DNA of 64,000 nucleotides from Paracamarosporium sp. OC-R06-R3 (taxonomy: Eukaryota; Ascomycota; Dothideomycetes; Pleosporales; Didymosphaeriaceae): NCBI GenBank assembly GCA_019828545.1, contig JACVRA010000313.1, forward strand, positions 186,001 through 250,000, read 5' to 3'. Below the pieces are notes generated by a model, which ran no database searches, was not told the DNA's origin, and saw nothing but the letters and a program-made list of their open reading frames with translations. This document shows, one piece after another, positions 1 through 9,590 of this stretch; positions within the stretch are counted from its first letter, which is position 1, and every line of letters begins with the position of its first letter. Position numbers and translations under genes: made by a program.

Positions 1-453
1 TTGCTCTCTCATCCTCCAGATTCGCCCAGCATCGCGCCAACCCGCATGTATTTTCCTGTGCCGGACGAAGATCATAAATACATTTTGTCACCAAAGTCAG
101 AGCCACTGAATGTGCACCCGCTCCACACGTCCCACAAGTACAAAATAGTTCCGGCGACGGATATTCTGGACACAAACTTTATCCTGCCTTTCACACCTCA
201 TGTGTATACTTCACCAGCACCATCGGCACAAAACTCGCCAGAAGAGGAGAAAGAGGAAATTGTTCCTAAGACCAAAGATGAGGTTGTTCTCGTACTGGAC
301 GCTCGGGCCTCGAACGATCTTGAGCTTCTTGCCCGTTCTTGGTGTGCGGAGAAAGGCTTTCACGCGGTCATTGGTCGGGTTGGGCGCAGCTGTCTCGCAT
401 GTTGCGTTCGCGAGGCAAAAGGTCTAGGTATCGATATCGTCATCAGAGTCTGA
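1..453 (+). CDS. Partial hypothetical protein, C-terminal 150 codons
   Basis: An open frame runs from the left edge to a TGA at 451-453, so the 5' part of the gene probably lies outside the window. The first in-frame codon here is TTG, not a credible start. The visible protein has a Pro/Ser-rich stretch, an acidic patch (EEEKEE, about residue 81), then a more ordered C-terminal block of about 55 residues with hydrophobic strands (VVLVLDA), two Cys pairs (SWC, CLACC) and a terminal IDIVIRV strand. The block looks like a folded domain, but I do not recognise the family. Downstream sequence is non-coding. It could also be the last exon of a larger spliced gene. Confidence 0.5.
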   Translation: MLSHPPDSPSIAPTRMYFPVPDEDHKYILSPKSEPLNVHPLHTSHKYKIVPATDILDTNFILPFTPHVYTSPAPSAQNSPEEEKEEIVPKTKDEVVLVLDARASNDLELLARSWCAEKGFHAVIGRVGRSCLACCVREAKGLGIDIVIRV

Positions 454-1042
454 TTCGGGGGGTAATCGTTGCTGCGCATTTGTTCTCTACGATCGTCATT
501 TTTCCGCGGCCACGAAAGTCACGATGCTACCTTGTTTTTACGCACATATACCCAGAGCTAGTTTTTGCTCGTCATCTTTTCCATCCCGCTAGATACCAAC
601 CCCACAATATACATATCCACATTAACGAACGAATTGTCTATGCGCATGGTGCGATCAGGCGGGCGGTGGTGAGGCTGTGACGCCGAAAAGGAACTAGGAT
701 CACCGTCGCTAAGTTGCAAAGCCTCCGACTCCTTCGCACCAAAGTCCGAGCCTCCGCCAGTAGAGGAATTGTGTGCGCGCATGAAACAGTGCGTTGGACT
801 GCGGCTGCGGTCCGATCCTGCACTGTCATGCGCTTTTGCGGAGCTGAAGATCGCGTGTATATATGTTTGAGGTGGGTGGTTCTTTACGCCCTGCTCTGCC
901 TACCTGCACCGTCTATCCATCTATCTGTCTCCGCAATAACAACTATCATACTAAACCCCGCGCATCTCCCTGAATCTATCTAATCCTCAATTTCTCAAAC
1001 CAAGACTTCCGAACTAGCTTTCCCAAGAAAGAGATATCCAAG
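454..1042. other. Intergenic, no gene seen
   Basis: No convincing coding sequence on either strand. A TATA-like tract (GTGTATATATG, about 857-867) is followed by pyrimidine-rich sequence up to 1042. That arrangement would suit a promoter for the small plus-strand ORF at 1043. Confidence 0.4.
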
Positions 1043-1228
1043 ATGCCGGAAATGCAATACATACCTGCTGGCGGGAGCGTCGATTCGTCTGTGCCCGACA
1101 CGGAGGAAGAAGCAGGCTCGTCTACGTGCCATGGGTTTTGGCCTGTCCAAATGGTCGGGGCCTGCATGGTGGGGACGTGGGCGCTGATTGCGAGTGCGTG
1201 TATGAGCTGTAATGGGTTGAACTGCTGA
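1043..1228 (+). CDS. Possible small Cys-containing membrane peptide
   Basis: A 61-codon ORF starts with ATG in good context (ATATCCAAGATG), about 175 bp after a TATA-like tract and a CT-rich leader typical of fungal promoters. The peptide has a polar, acidic N-terminal half and a hydrophobic C-terminal segment (about residues 37-54) containing several Cys, so it could be a tail-anchored or small membrane protein. No family is recognised, and a chance ORF of this size is quite possible. The promoter-like upstream sequence is the only reason it is listed. Confidence 0.25.
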   Translation: MPEMQYIPAGGSVDSSVPDTEEEAGSSTCHGFWPVQMVGACMVGTWALIASACMSCNGLNC

Positions 1229-2215
1229 GGTGTGTGCTGGTTCGATGTTTGGAAGGTTGGCAATGTCCGGGTGACATTCTTCAATTGAATTTCGAAGGGG
1301 ACATTTTTCGATTGGGTCTGGGTAGTCGGCCGCGTTGGGATCGACGCCTGATTGTACGTTTGAATGCCTGGGTAAGGTTGAAAGAAGTGGGGCGGGAATG
1401 TGAAGTGAAACGGGATGAATCATTCGATGGACACGGTAGCATTTTTGCAGCCTCGCGTGGAGAGTTGAGGCATGACACGAAAGGAATGTTCAAGATGTCG
1501 ACGCAGTATATGGAGCATTAGCACTCTGGCGCAGCGTTGGGGACAAATGAGGAAAGCACAACGAGGGACCATGCGTTAAGTTGTGTGGTGTTTGGGAACT
1601 GGTTTTGGTATTTAGTAAGGCAGCAAGTGCGTTCAAGGTGCGTTGGGCCTAGGTCTATGGAAAGAGAGGTCGCAATAGTGGTCCAATCGGAGCAGCTAAG
1701 ACAATCACTCCAGAGTCCAGCTGATAGCGCAAGATGAGTATGATGGTCTTTTGTATGATATACCCTGGAGTAACTCAATATACCACGCGCATGTAAATTT
1801 GACGCTGCGTAACACTTACCACGTATCTGGCTCACTTCTCACTGGTGCGAAGTGATGGGAAGAGCAATGAACCCATCCACCCAACGCCTTCCTCATTACT
1901 AACAAGTCCCCTTCGAATTAAAAGCCGCTCTACAAACGGCTCAACCCTTCCTCCTCTACCAAAACCCATCACTACACATTCGTCCTCGCTCCAGCTACTC
2001 TCATCGCTCTAGCATTCCAAAGCCTATCCCAATCTTCATGAATTTCCAACAGTGGCTATTCCGCACCATTCAGTCTCACCCGCTCGGCCGCCGCGTTGGG
2101 CTCGCCGGTCAATACTTTGCACTAACCGTCACAGCCTTGCCTGGAGTCTGGCTCGGAGACACCGCGTATTATCGTTATCTCAGGCCCAACTGGCTCAGAG
2201 AAGACCGCCGCGACG
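1229..2215. other. Intergenic, no gene seen
   Basis: Short overlapping ORFs only, none with recognisable protein features. The last 250 bases are pyrimidine-rich and probably form the promoter and leader of the gene starting at 2216. An alternative upstream ATG at 2038 opens a 69-codon frame in another register and is not supported. Confidence 0.4.
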
Positions 2216-2761
2216 ATGGACCCCGCGCCGACCGTCCGCGAACCTAGCCCCGCCAGGGCTCCTTCGGTCAAGATGCCTTCCGTCCGCGAAACCAGCGCTG
2301 TCAAGGTACCTTCCGTCCGCAGTCTCCCAGGCGGTGAGATGCGCAATCGGCATAAGGGCGCGAATCCCTTCAACAACAAGAAGGCCAACGCCGCCGCCAA
2401 TCGAGAACCGCCCCAGGAATTGCCTATGCACTATGCGTTTCCCGTACGGACGCCTGTCGCTGGGAAGTACACTGAGCCGCCGCCGTGGCATAAGGGCATC
2501 ACGACGTGGGCGTGGTGGAAGCCGCACGTGGTGTACTGGGCTACTTGCCAGGGGTGCTGTGAGGACGAGGGATGTTGTGCGCCAGACGGGTGCTGCGAGG
2601 CATGCGATTGGAGGTGTTGTCTTAGCTGTTGGTGTCCTTGGTGTAAGTTTTCTCCCTAGAATGAAGTGGTGGAGGGTCTTTGTTTGGTCGTTGAAGGAGA
2701 GAGACTTAATTTGATGTGTAGGGTTTGGGGGTCCGGATCATCGGTTTCTGGGTTGGTATTA
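2216..2761 (+). CDS. Cys-rich TM2-like hypothetical protein (2 exons)
   Basis: The first frame starts at ATG 2216. It encodes a repetitive basic N-terminus (PSVK/PSVR elements, about residues 17-38), a central hydrophilic part, then a Trp- and Cys-rich block (GCCEDEGCC, DGCCEAC, RCCLSCWCPW, about residues 109-142). A GTAAGT donor at 2643 and an acceptor at 2720-2721 remove 79 nt and keep the frame. They replace the unspliced tail with WFGGPDHRFLGWY, which resembles the start of a TM2 domain (G..G..HRFYLGRY). The frame then meets TAG at 2759-2761. Translation past that codon (RGLEFGVLRNLL) would continue a TM2-like helix, so the gene may be truncated by a nonsense change. Function unknown; the splice and the TM2 relation are inference. 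Confidence 0.4.
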
Positions 2762-3361
2762 GAGGGTTGGAGTTTGGTGTTTTGCGGAATCTCCTCTCGT
2801 GTTTGAAGGTTTGGTGCAGTGGTATTGTGTGATACGGTTAGAAAGGGGTTTAGTCGGATGTGCTTACTCGGTAATGGATGGGGATCAAGGTTTGACTCAC
2901 GGCTGAGCAGAGATGGATGTACAGGGTACTGGAAAGCGTAGTTTCGTCACTGTGAATCTCAACTCTTAGAAGACCTTGTGCATTAAAGGCGTTCCAGGTG
3001 CGGGCTGACAGTGTCCATCATACAGTCCATTAAGGGGAACCATCGGGATCGTTGTGACTGACTGCGCTTCGGGGATCTATGGATCTATGCCAGTGTATCC
3101 AGGATGAGTCACGCTCTAGAGAATTTGAAAGGCTTCGTCTCTACATTGTTTAGCTTAGTGACTCACTGAGCATTCGTCACAATCCGACGGTGGTATGCTG
3201 TAACAAAATAAATTGTACAAGTCATATCGTCCATAACCTAGGAATGACCGACACTATTCTCCACCAAAATTCTATCCCTCCCCTAAACGATCCGGATGCA
3301 AATCCTGTGCTAGAACCCCGCCCTTATCCGCCCATCTCTATCATGACGTTCTCCTGGTTCT
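2762..3361. other. Intergenic, convergent 3' region
   Basis: Lies between the 3' ends of the TM2-like gene (plus) and the pyruvate carrier gene (minus). No gene, RNA or clear repeat is seen. Confidence 0.4.
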
Positions 3362-3979
3362 CTAGGACTTAACAGCGTTCTCAACCTTGCCGGCCACACT
3401 CTTAAGGTCAGCCTTGAGCTCCTTGCCCTCGGCCTCGGCCTGGCCCTCTGCGCCCTTCAGACTGCGCTGGTACAGCAATATCCTGGTGGTCTGGGTGGCG
3501 CCAGTGAGGAACAGGAAGAAGTTGACGGTTGCGAGGAAGACGTTGCGGGGACGGATGACGAAGCACCAGCGAGTCCAGATAAGGCCGGTGGTCATGAGGG
3601 CGGCGTTTGTGTTGAGGGAGAGCTGGGAGGCGGGGCGCGTAAGGTCCGATGCGCCGGCGATGACGATGCCCCATTTCATGATGGGTGCCCTTTCGTCTTG
3701 TTAGCTACATTATTTATCCGTTGGGTATGCGGGTGTTTGGCGGAATTTGGGGTTCGGAGTTAGGGTCGTAGAGTCAGCTGTCGCGTGCGCAGCGTTCTAT
3801 GCGTCGCACGACGAGATGAAAGGGCATACGCACCAGAAATGCACCGTCTTAGGTCCCACGGGGCTGTTCCATAGCTTCTGGAAGCCGGACTGCTCGGGCG
3901 CAGCGGTCGACTGGTTCCTCTGCTGGCGGAAGAAAGGGCGGAAGGCGTTGAAGATGCGGGAGCCCGGGCGGAACGACAT
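3362..3979 (-). CDS. MPC2: Mitochondrial pyruvate carrier subunit MPC2-type (2 exons)
   Basis: Inner-membrane carrier subunit that, as a heterodimer with MPC1, imports pyruvate into the matrix. Exon 1 is 3979-3834 and exon 2 is 3689-3362, with a 144-nt intron (GTGCGT donor, AAAG acceptor), giving 157 aa. The N-terminus (MSFRPGSRIFNAFRPFFRQQ) is basic and amphipathic. The carrier core begins near residue 36 and shows the family signatures SPVGPKTVHFWAP and MKWGIVIAGASDLTRP, followed by TGLIWTRWCFVIRPRN. Three hydrophobic segments fit MPC topology. The MPC2 rather than MPC1 assignment rests on the longer N-terminus and the WNSPVGPKTVHFW motif. The ATG at 3979 is chosen because the longer ORF start would add a weak, uncharacteristic leader. 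It is divergent from the complex I subunit gene at 4251. Confidence 0.93.
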
Positions 3980-4250
3980 GTTGGCGGTATCTTCCTTGTT
4001 CCTCTGGTAGCTGCGCGGGGCAGAAGAGGCAATTGACGCGTGGGACGGGTGGGAGTCGAAGAGTCGTTGCAAAGCCGTTGTCGGGCGCCGGCGAGTTTGC
4101 GATGCGAGAGAAATCGGGATTACGTCGGACGGGCCTCCGATTGGCTAGCTGCAAGGGGAATGGCGCGAGCGGAGCTTGAGCTTGCGGCTTGCGAGCGACG
4201 TCGTGGGAGACACGAGACGTGCACTCTGCGATTGATACCCACAAGACACA
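3980..4250. promoter_or_regulatory. Shared divergent promoter, MPC2 / NDUFA2
   Basis: Only 271 bp separate the two start codons of oppositely transcribed mitochondrial genes. The sequence is GC-rich without an obvious TATA box. It contains a CGATTGGCTAG element (reverse CCAAT) near 4137-4146, a plausible HAP-complex site, which fits the known use of CCAAT boxes in fungal respiratory genes. Confidence 0.5.
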
Positions 4251-4824
4251 ATGGCGTCCAAGTACGGCTTTGCGAAGCAGCTGAAGGAGCTGCGCTTCCT
4301 CTTCTGCCAGACGAGCGACCACAGCGCCGCCACGAGGTATGCGACGTCTTTTTGCGGTGAAATGCCTTCTTCACGACACCACGACGACGGCACAGCGATA
4401 TGTCTATGAAGGATAATGGCTGACTAGATGCGCAGGAGCTTTCTCACAAAGTCATACCCCACCATGAAGAAGCACAACCCGTACACGCCCATCCTGATCC
4501 GGGAAGCGAGCGGCACCGAGCCCAAACTCTATGCGCGATACGGTGCGTCAGTCCCTACAGCTGGAGAGCAATTTGGCATTTAAAAAAAGGTGGAATCTGT
4601 CAATTGCAGAAATGGCATTTCTATTTGGGGTCTAGGTGCCGGAGTGACACGGTGAACATGGCTAACAGAAGGTTCGCAGAATTCGGCAAGGAGAAGTCAG
4701 TTTCTTTGAAGGGTAGGATATCCGCGACGGACATATGACAGAATCCCGACTGACATGTCTGATAGGTCTGGACGACAAGGGCATCGAGCAGAAGGTCACC
4801 GAGCTGGTCAAGGCTTCGATATGA
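4251..4824 (+). CDS. NDUFA2: NADH:ubiquinone oxidoreductase B8 subunit (NDUFA2), 4 exons
   Basis: Accessory subunit of respiratory complex I with a thioredoxin-like fold (L51/S25/CI-B8 domain), on the matrix arm. Exons 4251-4336, 4436-4542, 4680-4712 and 4766-4824 join in frame to 94 aa, the usual family length. Introns are 99, 137 and 53 nt. The protein starts MASKYGFAKQLKELRFLFCQ and has conserved FCQTSDHSAATR and FLTKSYPTMKKHNPYTPILIR segments. It ends in a short amphipathic helix (EQKVTELVKASI). No short ORF covers it because it is split over four exons. The neighbouring divergent MPC2-type gene also acts in mitochondrial energy supply. Confidence 0.93.
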
Positions 4825-5189
4825 GCGTTTGGCGGATGGCACCAGGACGGTACATTAGACGACCAGCGACATGTAGACGTCAGATCCCGATCGAGCGTCT
4901 CGAATGGCAATTGTACATTGTATGACCAATAAATCATTGTTGAAGTAGCTTCTAAATATGACCGACACGTCTACATGTCGAAGCTCATTCCTAATTAGAT
5001 GACGGCGTACAACATCATCCCCTCTCCACAAAGCGAGCCTACTACCGCCAGCATTTGCAGTTCTGGTAGCTGTTCAGATCTCGCGTTGTTATCATTGGAC
5101 TTTATAACTTGTACACAATGTGTTTTACATTGTTCTGTTCGCATTGACAGAGACGTTTCATTCACATTGCTGATTTACTAGTCTACAGG
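4825..5189. other. Intergenic, no gene seen
   Basis: Follows the complex I gene. No coding sequence or repeat is recognised. It leads into the promoter of the coiled-coil gene. Confidence 0.4.
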
Positions 5190-5196
5190 TATATAT
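5190..5196 (+). promoter_or_regulatory. TATA box of the coiled-coil gene
   Basis: TATATAT lies 61 bp before ATG 5257 but only 25 bp before the in-frame ATG 5221. Transcription would therefore start at about 5220-5230, favouring 5257 as the real start codon. Confidence 0.45.
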
Positions 5197-5256
5197 TCAC
5201 GGATTGCTACGCTTTTACGATTGGATCGAACCCAAACCCGACACTCACTATCCATT

Positions 5257-6753
5257 ATGTGGAACCAGTTACGCAGCGGTTCCCGCTCTTCTTCAATCGC
5301 ATCAGTCCCGGCGACTGAAGCGCGATCGTCTGGGGTTGCTGATGTTTCCCAAACACGTAACTCGATGTTCCGTATGTCAGGGGGCTCCAGACGCTATTCA
5401 AACGTCTCTTTTTCAGATGAACAGGAGAAGCAAACGGATATTCATCAGGCCGAGATTAACCGTTTGTTTGACGCGAACAATGGTTTGGAACTCCAGGTAG
5501 AAGAGCTCAAGAAGTGTGTGCGAAAGGGTGAGGAACGGGTCGCGGAACTTGTCAAAAGTATCAACTCCCAACGCAAGCATAATGTTCAGGCTGAGAATAC
5601 TCACGAGATAGTTCCAATGGACAGTATAATTAAAAATGCCCTGATTGACCAACTTGAGACTGATGTTGCTCGGCTAGCTCAAGAGGGACTCGATCAAGAG
5701 CACGAAATACAAGCTCTAGTCTTCACGAACGAGCAAAAGATGGGTGCGCTGAACGAAGAGATTAATAATCTGCGCAGTGACTTGGAACTCGAGCAGCGTA
5801 ATGTGACGAAGAAGACGTACGAGCTTGCGAGGATGACAAAGCTTAAAGAAACCGCGGAAAAGGAGATTGCACAGCGGATTGCCCATGAGGCCCTTGGTAA
5901 GTCTGCTAACGCAGGTGCCCATTCAGAGCAACTTAAACAAGCCATGATTTACACGGACGAACTTCGCAACAGCCAGCGTCTCTATGAAGTTGGTCTTGAA
6001 GTCGAACTATTTCATCTCTCCACCGTCTGTGGTTTAGCTCAAGCGCAGGAGGAAGACATCGCCCGTCTTTGCGCCGCTAACAAACAGCTCCTGGCTAGCA
6101 ATGCACAGTTGAAGCAGCAGAAGGAGGATTCCGAATCCAATCTTCCCACTTCCGCAAAGAACCCGCTTGAAACAACCAACAAGCCGCATCCCAAAACAGA
6201 CCGCCCTGCTACTCATCGCCGAAACATCACCTGGGCCGTCGCCATCCAGAACAAACCTTCCTCACCCTCCACCCCTAACCCCACCACAACCCCAACCGCC
6301 CGCCCAAAACCCCTCGAACTTTCTAAGCGCCACTCTGTCATCCCTTCCCTTAACAACGTACCCCCTCCTACCGAACCCAGTACCCCAACCACCCCCAGCA
6401 CACCCTCAAAGCGCCACTTCTTCAAGCAAAAACTGCGCTCCTTGTCCCACAGTAAAGATCCTGATGAGCCCACACACCTCCACGCCCAACTGGCCATCGC
6501 ACAAGAAGTAGCTTTACACAACCAACACGAAAATGAAGCACTGAGAGGGCAAATTGAGGCGCTGAAAAAAATGCTATCTAATAGTGTGGAGGCGAGTCAG
6601 GAGTTTCTGGATGTGGCGGGGGAGGTTGGCGAGAGGCCGGGGTCGGGTGCGTCGAGCGTGTATTCGAGGGGTGAGAGTGGGGAAGGTGGGGAGGAGAATA
6701 CAAGCGTATGCGTATTTGTTTGGGGAGATTCCTGTCGTGGATGGGCAGTGTAA
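5257..6753 (+). CDS. Coiled-coil hypothetical protein
   Basis: A 498-codon frame starting MWNQLRSGSRSSS (ATG 5257; an in-frame ATG at 5221 sits too close to the TATA box). Domains in order: Ser/Arg-rich head (about 1-65); long heptad-type coiled coil rich in Glu, Leu, Gln and Lys (about 70-300); Pro/Thr/Ser-rich low-complexity linker (about 305-405); a basic patch (SKRHFFKQKLRSLSHSK); a second coiled coil (HAQLAIAQEVALHNQHENEALRGQ, about 420-455); and an acidic Gly/Ser tail. This suggests a scaffold or cytoskeletal or trafficking adaptor, but no named family is recognised. A GTATGC donor near 6706 and a GGGCAG acceptor near 6751 could splice out the last hydrophobic residues and give another tail, so the 3' end is uncertain. 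Confidence 0.75.
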   Translation: MWNQLRSGSRSSSIASVPATEARSSGVADVSQTRNSMFRMSGGSRRYSNVSFSDEQEKQTDIHQAEINRLFDANNGLELQVEELKKCVRKGEERVAELVKSINSQRKHNVQAENTHEIVPMDSIIKNALIDQLETDVARLAQEGLDQEHEIQALVFTNEQKMGALNEEINNLRSDLELEQRNVTKKTYELARMTKLKETAEKEIAQRIAHEALGKSANAGAHSEQLKQAMIYTDELRNSQRLYEVGLEVELFHLSTVCGLAQAQEEDIARLCAANKQLLASNAQLKQQKEDSESNLPTSAKNPLETTNKPHPKTDRPATHRRNITWAVAIQNKPSSPSTPNPTTTPTARPKPLELSKRHSVIPSLNNVPPPTEPSTPTTPSTPSKRHFFKQKLRSLSHSKDPDEPTHLHAQLAIAQEVALHNQHENEALRGQIEALKKMLSNSVEASQEFLDVAGEVGERPGSGASSVYSRGESGEGGEENTSVCVFVWGDSCRGWAV

Positions 6754-7354
6754 GGGTGAGTATGAAGGAGGAGGTAAACGACAGCAGTGATGGTTAGACT
6801 TTTTGTCTTTTGCTTCGCAAATAGAGATGCGGTGCTTTATACAGTGTTCAAGATTATGAAGGGAACCTATGTAGCGGCTGAAAGGAAAGAAAGAAACTAA
6901 CGTACCGTGCGATCCGTTCATACCATCATTTAGTCCTGTCCACTGCATCGTCATAGCCGTACGGACGTGCAGATCGGCCTCCTAATCTGCGACATGAAAT
7001 AGCAATTTATCGATTTGAGCTGATACGCTTTCACTCCCCACGTCTAGCTCGAGATAAGATGGTTGTATGAGGGACATTTTGAGTGTGGCCAGAAAGCGTG
7101 CCCATTGGTTTGTTGTCACTGCAAGTTCCTCGACTGGCTAAAGAATGGACCAATCCAGAGACGCTACGTTTCACTGCCGTGCAGGATCTGAACACTATCT
7201 GACGCACTCAGCCTTGCGGCTGCTGCCTAGTGAAATGAGAGCAAAGTTAAATCTCTAGCGAGTATCGTTTTTCTAAATTAGTTCACACAACTCTCTAAGC
7301 CACTCGAACGAACTTTGCTATTGATTTACAGTACCTGTCCCCATTTGTGAAAAG
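6754..7354. other. Intergenic / 5' region of membrane protein gene
   Basis: No gene on either strand. The right end probably includes the non-coding first exon of the gene at 7409. Confidence 0.4.
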
Positions 7355-7408
7355 GTGAGCTGCTATCAAATTATGTTCTCATTATATGAGTGCTGACATA
7401 AAATATAG
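7355..7408 (+). other. Probable 5'-UTR intron abutting the start codon
   Basis: A GTGAGC donor after AAAAG, a GTGCTGACAT branch-type site and an ATATAG acceptor define a 54-nt intron. Its last base touches the ATG at 7409. The sequence upstream has no in-frame ATG, so the first exon would be untranslated. Confidence 0.45.
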
Positions 7409-9205
7409 ATGTACTTATTGAGCTTATATATCATTGTTGCTACTCTTGCTGACCAATCTGTCTCATTGAAAACGTTCGATCCACAATGCACGCACCCAAA
7501 AGAATCAGTCCATGTGGTTGAATCCGCCAATACTAGGGGGACCCTTGATATCTTATTGGTCACATTACCTATACTTTTCTTATGCACATGGACAGTTCAG
7601 CATTTGAACATTCCCCAGAAGAAAATTTCCGTGAGTCAGATCTCAAAAAAAGGGAAACTTCGCGAAAGTCTCCAAGAAGGATGGCCAAAATTGATGTGGA
7701 TGCTCATCACTGTAATTGCGCCGGAAATTGTCGTGGCATTTGCGTTCCAAGATTTTATGCTAGCTCGTCGTTTCTTCATGATTCTAGACTCCAACGGCGA
7801 CAGGCAGGCTATGGCATGGGAGAAAACACATGTATTTTTTGCAAATATGGGAGGGTTCGTATTGACACTCAAGATAAAAAAAGACAAAACCGTCTTCTAT
7901 GACGACGAAAGGATGTTGGAAGCGCTCGAAAAGGTCTCAAAGATCGAAAAAGAATGGCGAAAATGCTCCGTTTTACGGTCTACATTTCCCCAGCAACGTC
8001 TGAAAAAAATTGTGTACAGCGACAAGCTCAAAGCGCCGATTCAACCATTATTGAAAAACGGGCAATCTTCTGCACATCAGGGTCCAGACGAAGATAGCAT
8101 ACGAAAAGAGCCTTACGAAACGCTGGAGTCCGACCAGCCCCACCCAGCTCCTTTACATCCTATTGAGCTTCAAATTCCTTCGTTGAAAGGTCAAGAAGCG
8201 CAGTCGGGGTCGTCGGATATAGGTACTACCCAAGATATTGATGAGATTCATCCGTTTTGTGTAGAAGACACAAGTCCTACCTTTCCAAGCCCGATCACGC
8301 AGAAGATTCATGAAAATGATAGCAACTCCATGCGGCGAAGGAAGAAAATCTCAAGCTCTGAAGATTCAAAAACCGAGGATATCACACTCTACCTCAGTGC
8401 TATCCAGCTATACGTCGCGTTGAAACTAGGACTCATCAAAGAGCTGCCGCAGATTAAAGAGGAAAAAATTCTAGACAAGAGCAAGAGCGATAATGTCGCA
8501 AAGGGCATTGCGCTTTTTCAAGTTGCAGTATTCCTATACCGTATCACCAGTCGATACGCGAAAGGATTACCTATATCTCAGCTGGAGATGGCTGTGCTTG
8601 CGTTCTGCCTCTGCTGTTGTTTGGCGTATTGCTTTTACTGGTACAAACCTCAATCGGTCATGGTCCCGGAAGATTGCCCTAAGGTTGATTACAATGCAGA
8701 AAACCCGCCAAGGCTGGCCATAGGAGAGGACATCGATATACTTAGAAATTTTGGATCAATTGATTTCATCAGGTCGACGTTCGTACCACCATTTTGCACC
8801 GAAAGAAGGAAGCCGACCGTACCGATTCCCAACGATGCCATGGACGGAGTTTTCTTTACGACTGGTCGCGTCCTAACTCACTACGCTGAATTTGCTGCTG
8901 TTCTTGCAGGTGTTGTTTTCGGTGCTTTGTATTTTATGGCTTGGTCTTTTCCTTTCCCATCCAAGGTCGAAATGATCATGTGGAAAGTCTCTGCTGGTCT
9001 GACAGCTGGTGGTCCAATACTCTATGATATTACTAACATTATCATGACCGAATTTTACCGTGATCGTATACATCACACTATTTCTCTCTATGGTATTGCA
9101 ATTTTCTATCTTGTCGCTCGTCTTTTCCTCGTCGTAGAGATGTTTCGGACCCTTCTCTTTCTGCCACCTTCTGTCTTCGCCTCCGGAACTACACTTCGTA
9201 TTTAA
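7409..9205 (+). CDS. Fungal multi-pass membrane protein, NTRGTLDI family
   Basis: A 598-codon uninterrupted frame. It begins with a hydrophobic signal or anchor (MYLLSLYIIVATLADQSVS). The luminal start leads to the motif NTRGTLDILLVTLPILFLCTW (about residues 42-62) and HLNIP. This is characteristic of a large, uncharacterised fungal integral membrane family common in asco- and basidiomycetes. Further hydrophobic helices lie near 95-112, 372-410, 483-515 and 550-585. A long hydrophilic loop (about 190-320) is rich in Ser, Glu and Pro. The C-terminus ends LPPSVFASG, close to the usual family end. A transposase remnant starts about 15 nt after the stop codon. Function unknown. The frame is intact despite the decayed neighbourhood. 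Confidence 0.8.
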   Translation: MYLLSLYIIVATLADQSVSLKTFDPQCTHPKESVHVVESANTRGTLDILLVTLPILFLCTWTVQHLNIPQKKISVSQISKKGKLRESLQEGWPKLMWMLITVIAPEIVVAFAFQDFMLARRFFMILDSNGDRQAMAWEKTHVFFANMGGFVLTLKIKKDKTVFYDDERMLEALEKVSKIEKEWRKCSVLRSTFPQQRLKKIVYSDKLKAPIQPLLKNGQSSAHQGPDEDSIRKEPYETLESDQPHPAPLHPIELQIPSLKGQEAQSGSSDIGTTQDIDEIHPFCVEDTSPTFPSPITQKIHENDSNSMRRRKKISSSEDSKTEDITLYLSAIQLYVALKLGLIKELPQIKEEKILDKSKSDNVAKGIALFQVAVFLYRITSRYAKGLPISQLEMAVLAFCLCCCLAYCFYWYKPQSVMVPEDCPKVDYNAENPPRLAIGEDIDILRNFGSIDFIRSTFVPPFCTERRKPTVPIPNDAMDGVFFTTGRVLTHYAEFAAVLAGVVFGALYFMAWSFPFPSKVEMIMWKVSAGLTAGGPILYDITNIIMTEFYRDRIHHTISLYGIAIFYLVARLFLVVEMFRTLLFLPPSVFASGTTLRI

Positions 9206-9219
9206 GACTGAATAATGTA

Positions 9220-9590
9220 AACTAAACGTCCTTGGGACGGCGAAGGTCGTGGGTTTCGGCGAGCTCGAGGAAGCGCGAGCGAAGCGTGCTGAACAGGACG
9301 CCAACAAGGAAGCGAAGGCTAAGGCAAAGCGCGACTGTGAAAAGAAAGTAGAACAAGGAGTAACAGAAGAAGAGCAAGAAGAGGCACAACAAGTGGCCAG
9401 TTCGAGCAAGGTACAATGTGGTCAGAAACGTAAGCATACAACAGAACTTGACGGTCCTATGGCGAAGATGGTAAGGCGGTGCGAAGTGCAGGTCGAAGAC
9501 ATTAATAAAACTATAGTGGAGGATGAGACTGTACAACAGTGGAGAGCTCCTGCAGCGCCTATCGTGCATAATACTATCACATGCATGTAA
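9220..9590 (+). mobile_element. Pogo/Fot1-type transposase C-terminal remnant
   Basis: The frame reads VLGTAKVVGFGELEEARAKR and continues with a Lys/Glu/Ala-rich tail (NKEAKAKAKRDCEKK) and a basic QKRKHTTE patch. This matches the C-terminal tail of fungal pogo/Fot1-family DDE transposases, which typically read GKGKVMSYEDLEEARAKRA then a charged tail. The catalytic DDE core is absent: immediately upstream is the membrane protein gene in another frame. The remnant is therefore a truncated, inactive fragment. No terminal inverted repeats or target duplication were identified by eye. Confidence 0.65.

Noticed and set aside
5221..5232. Possible tRNA B-box on the minus strand (GGTTCGATCC)
   Set aside because: The T-stem is only partly complementary and no matching D-arm, anticodon arm or acceptor stem was found. 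It lies at the start of the coiled-coil gene.
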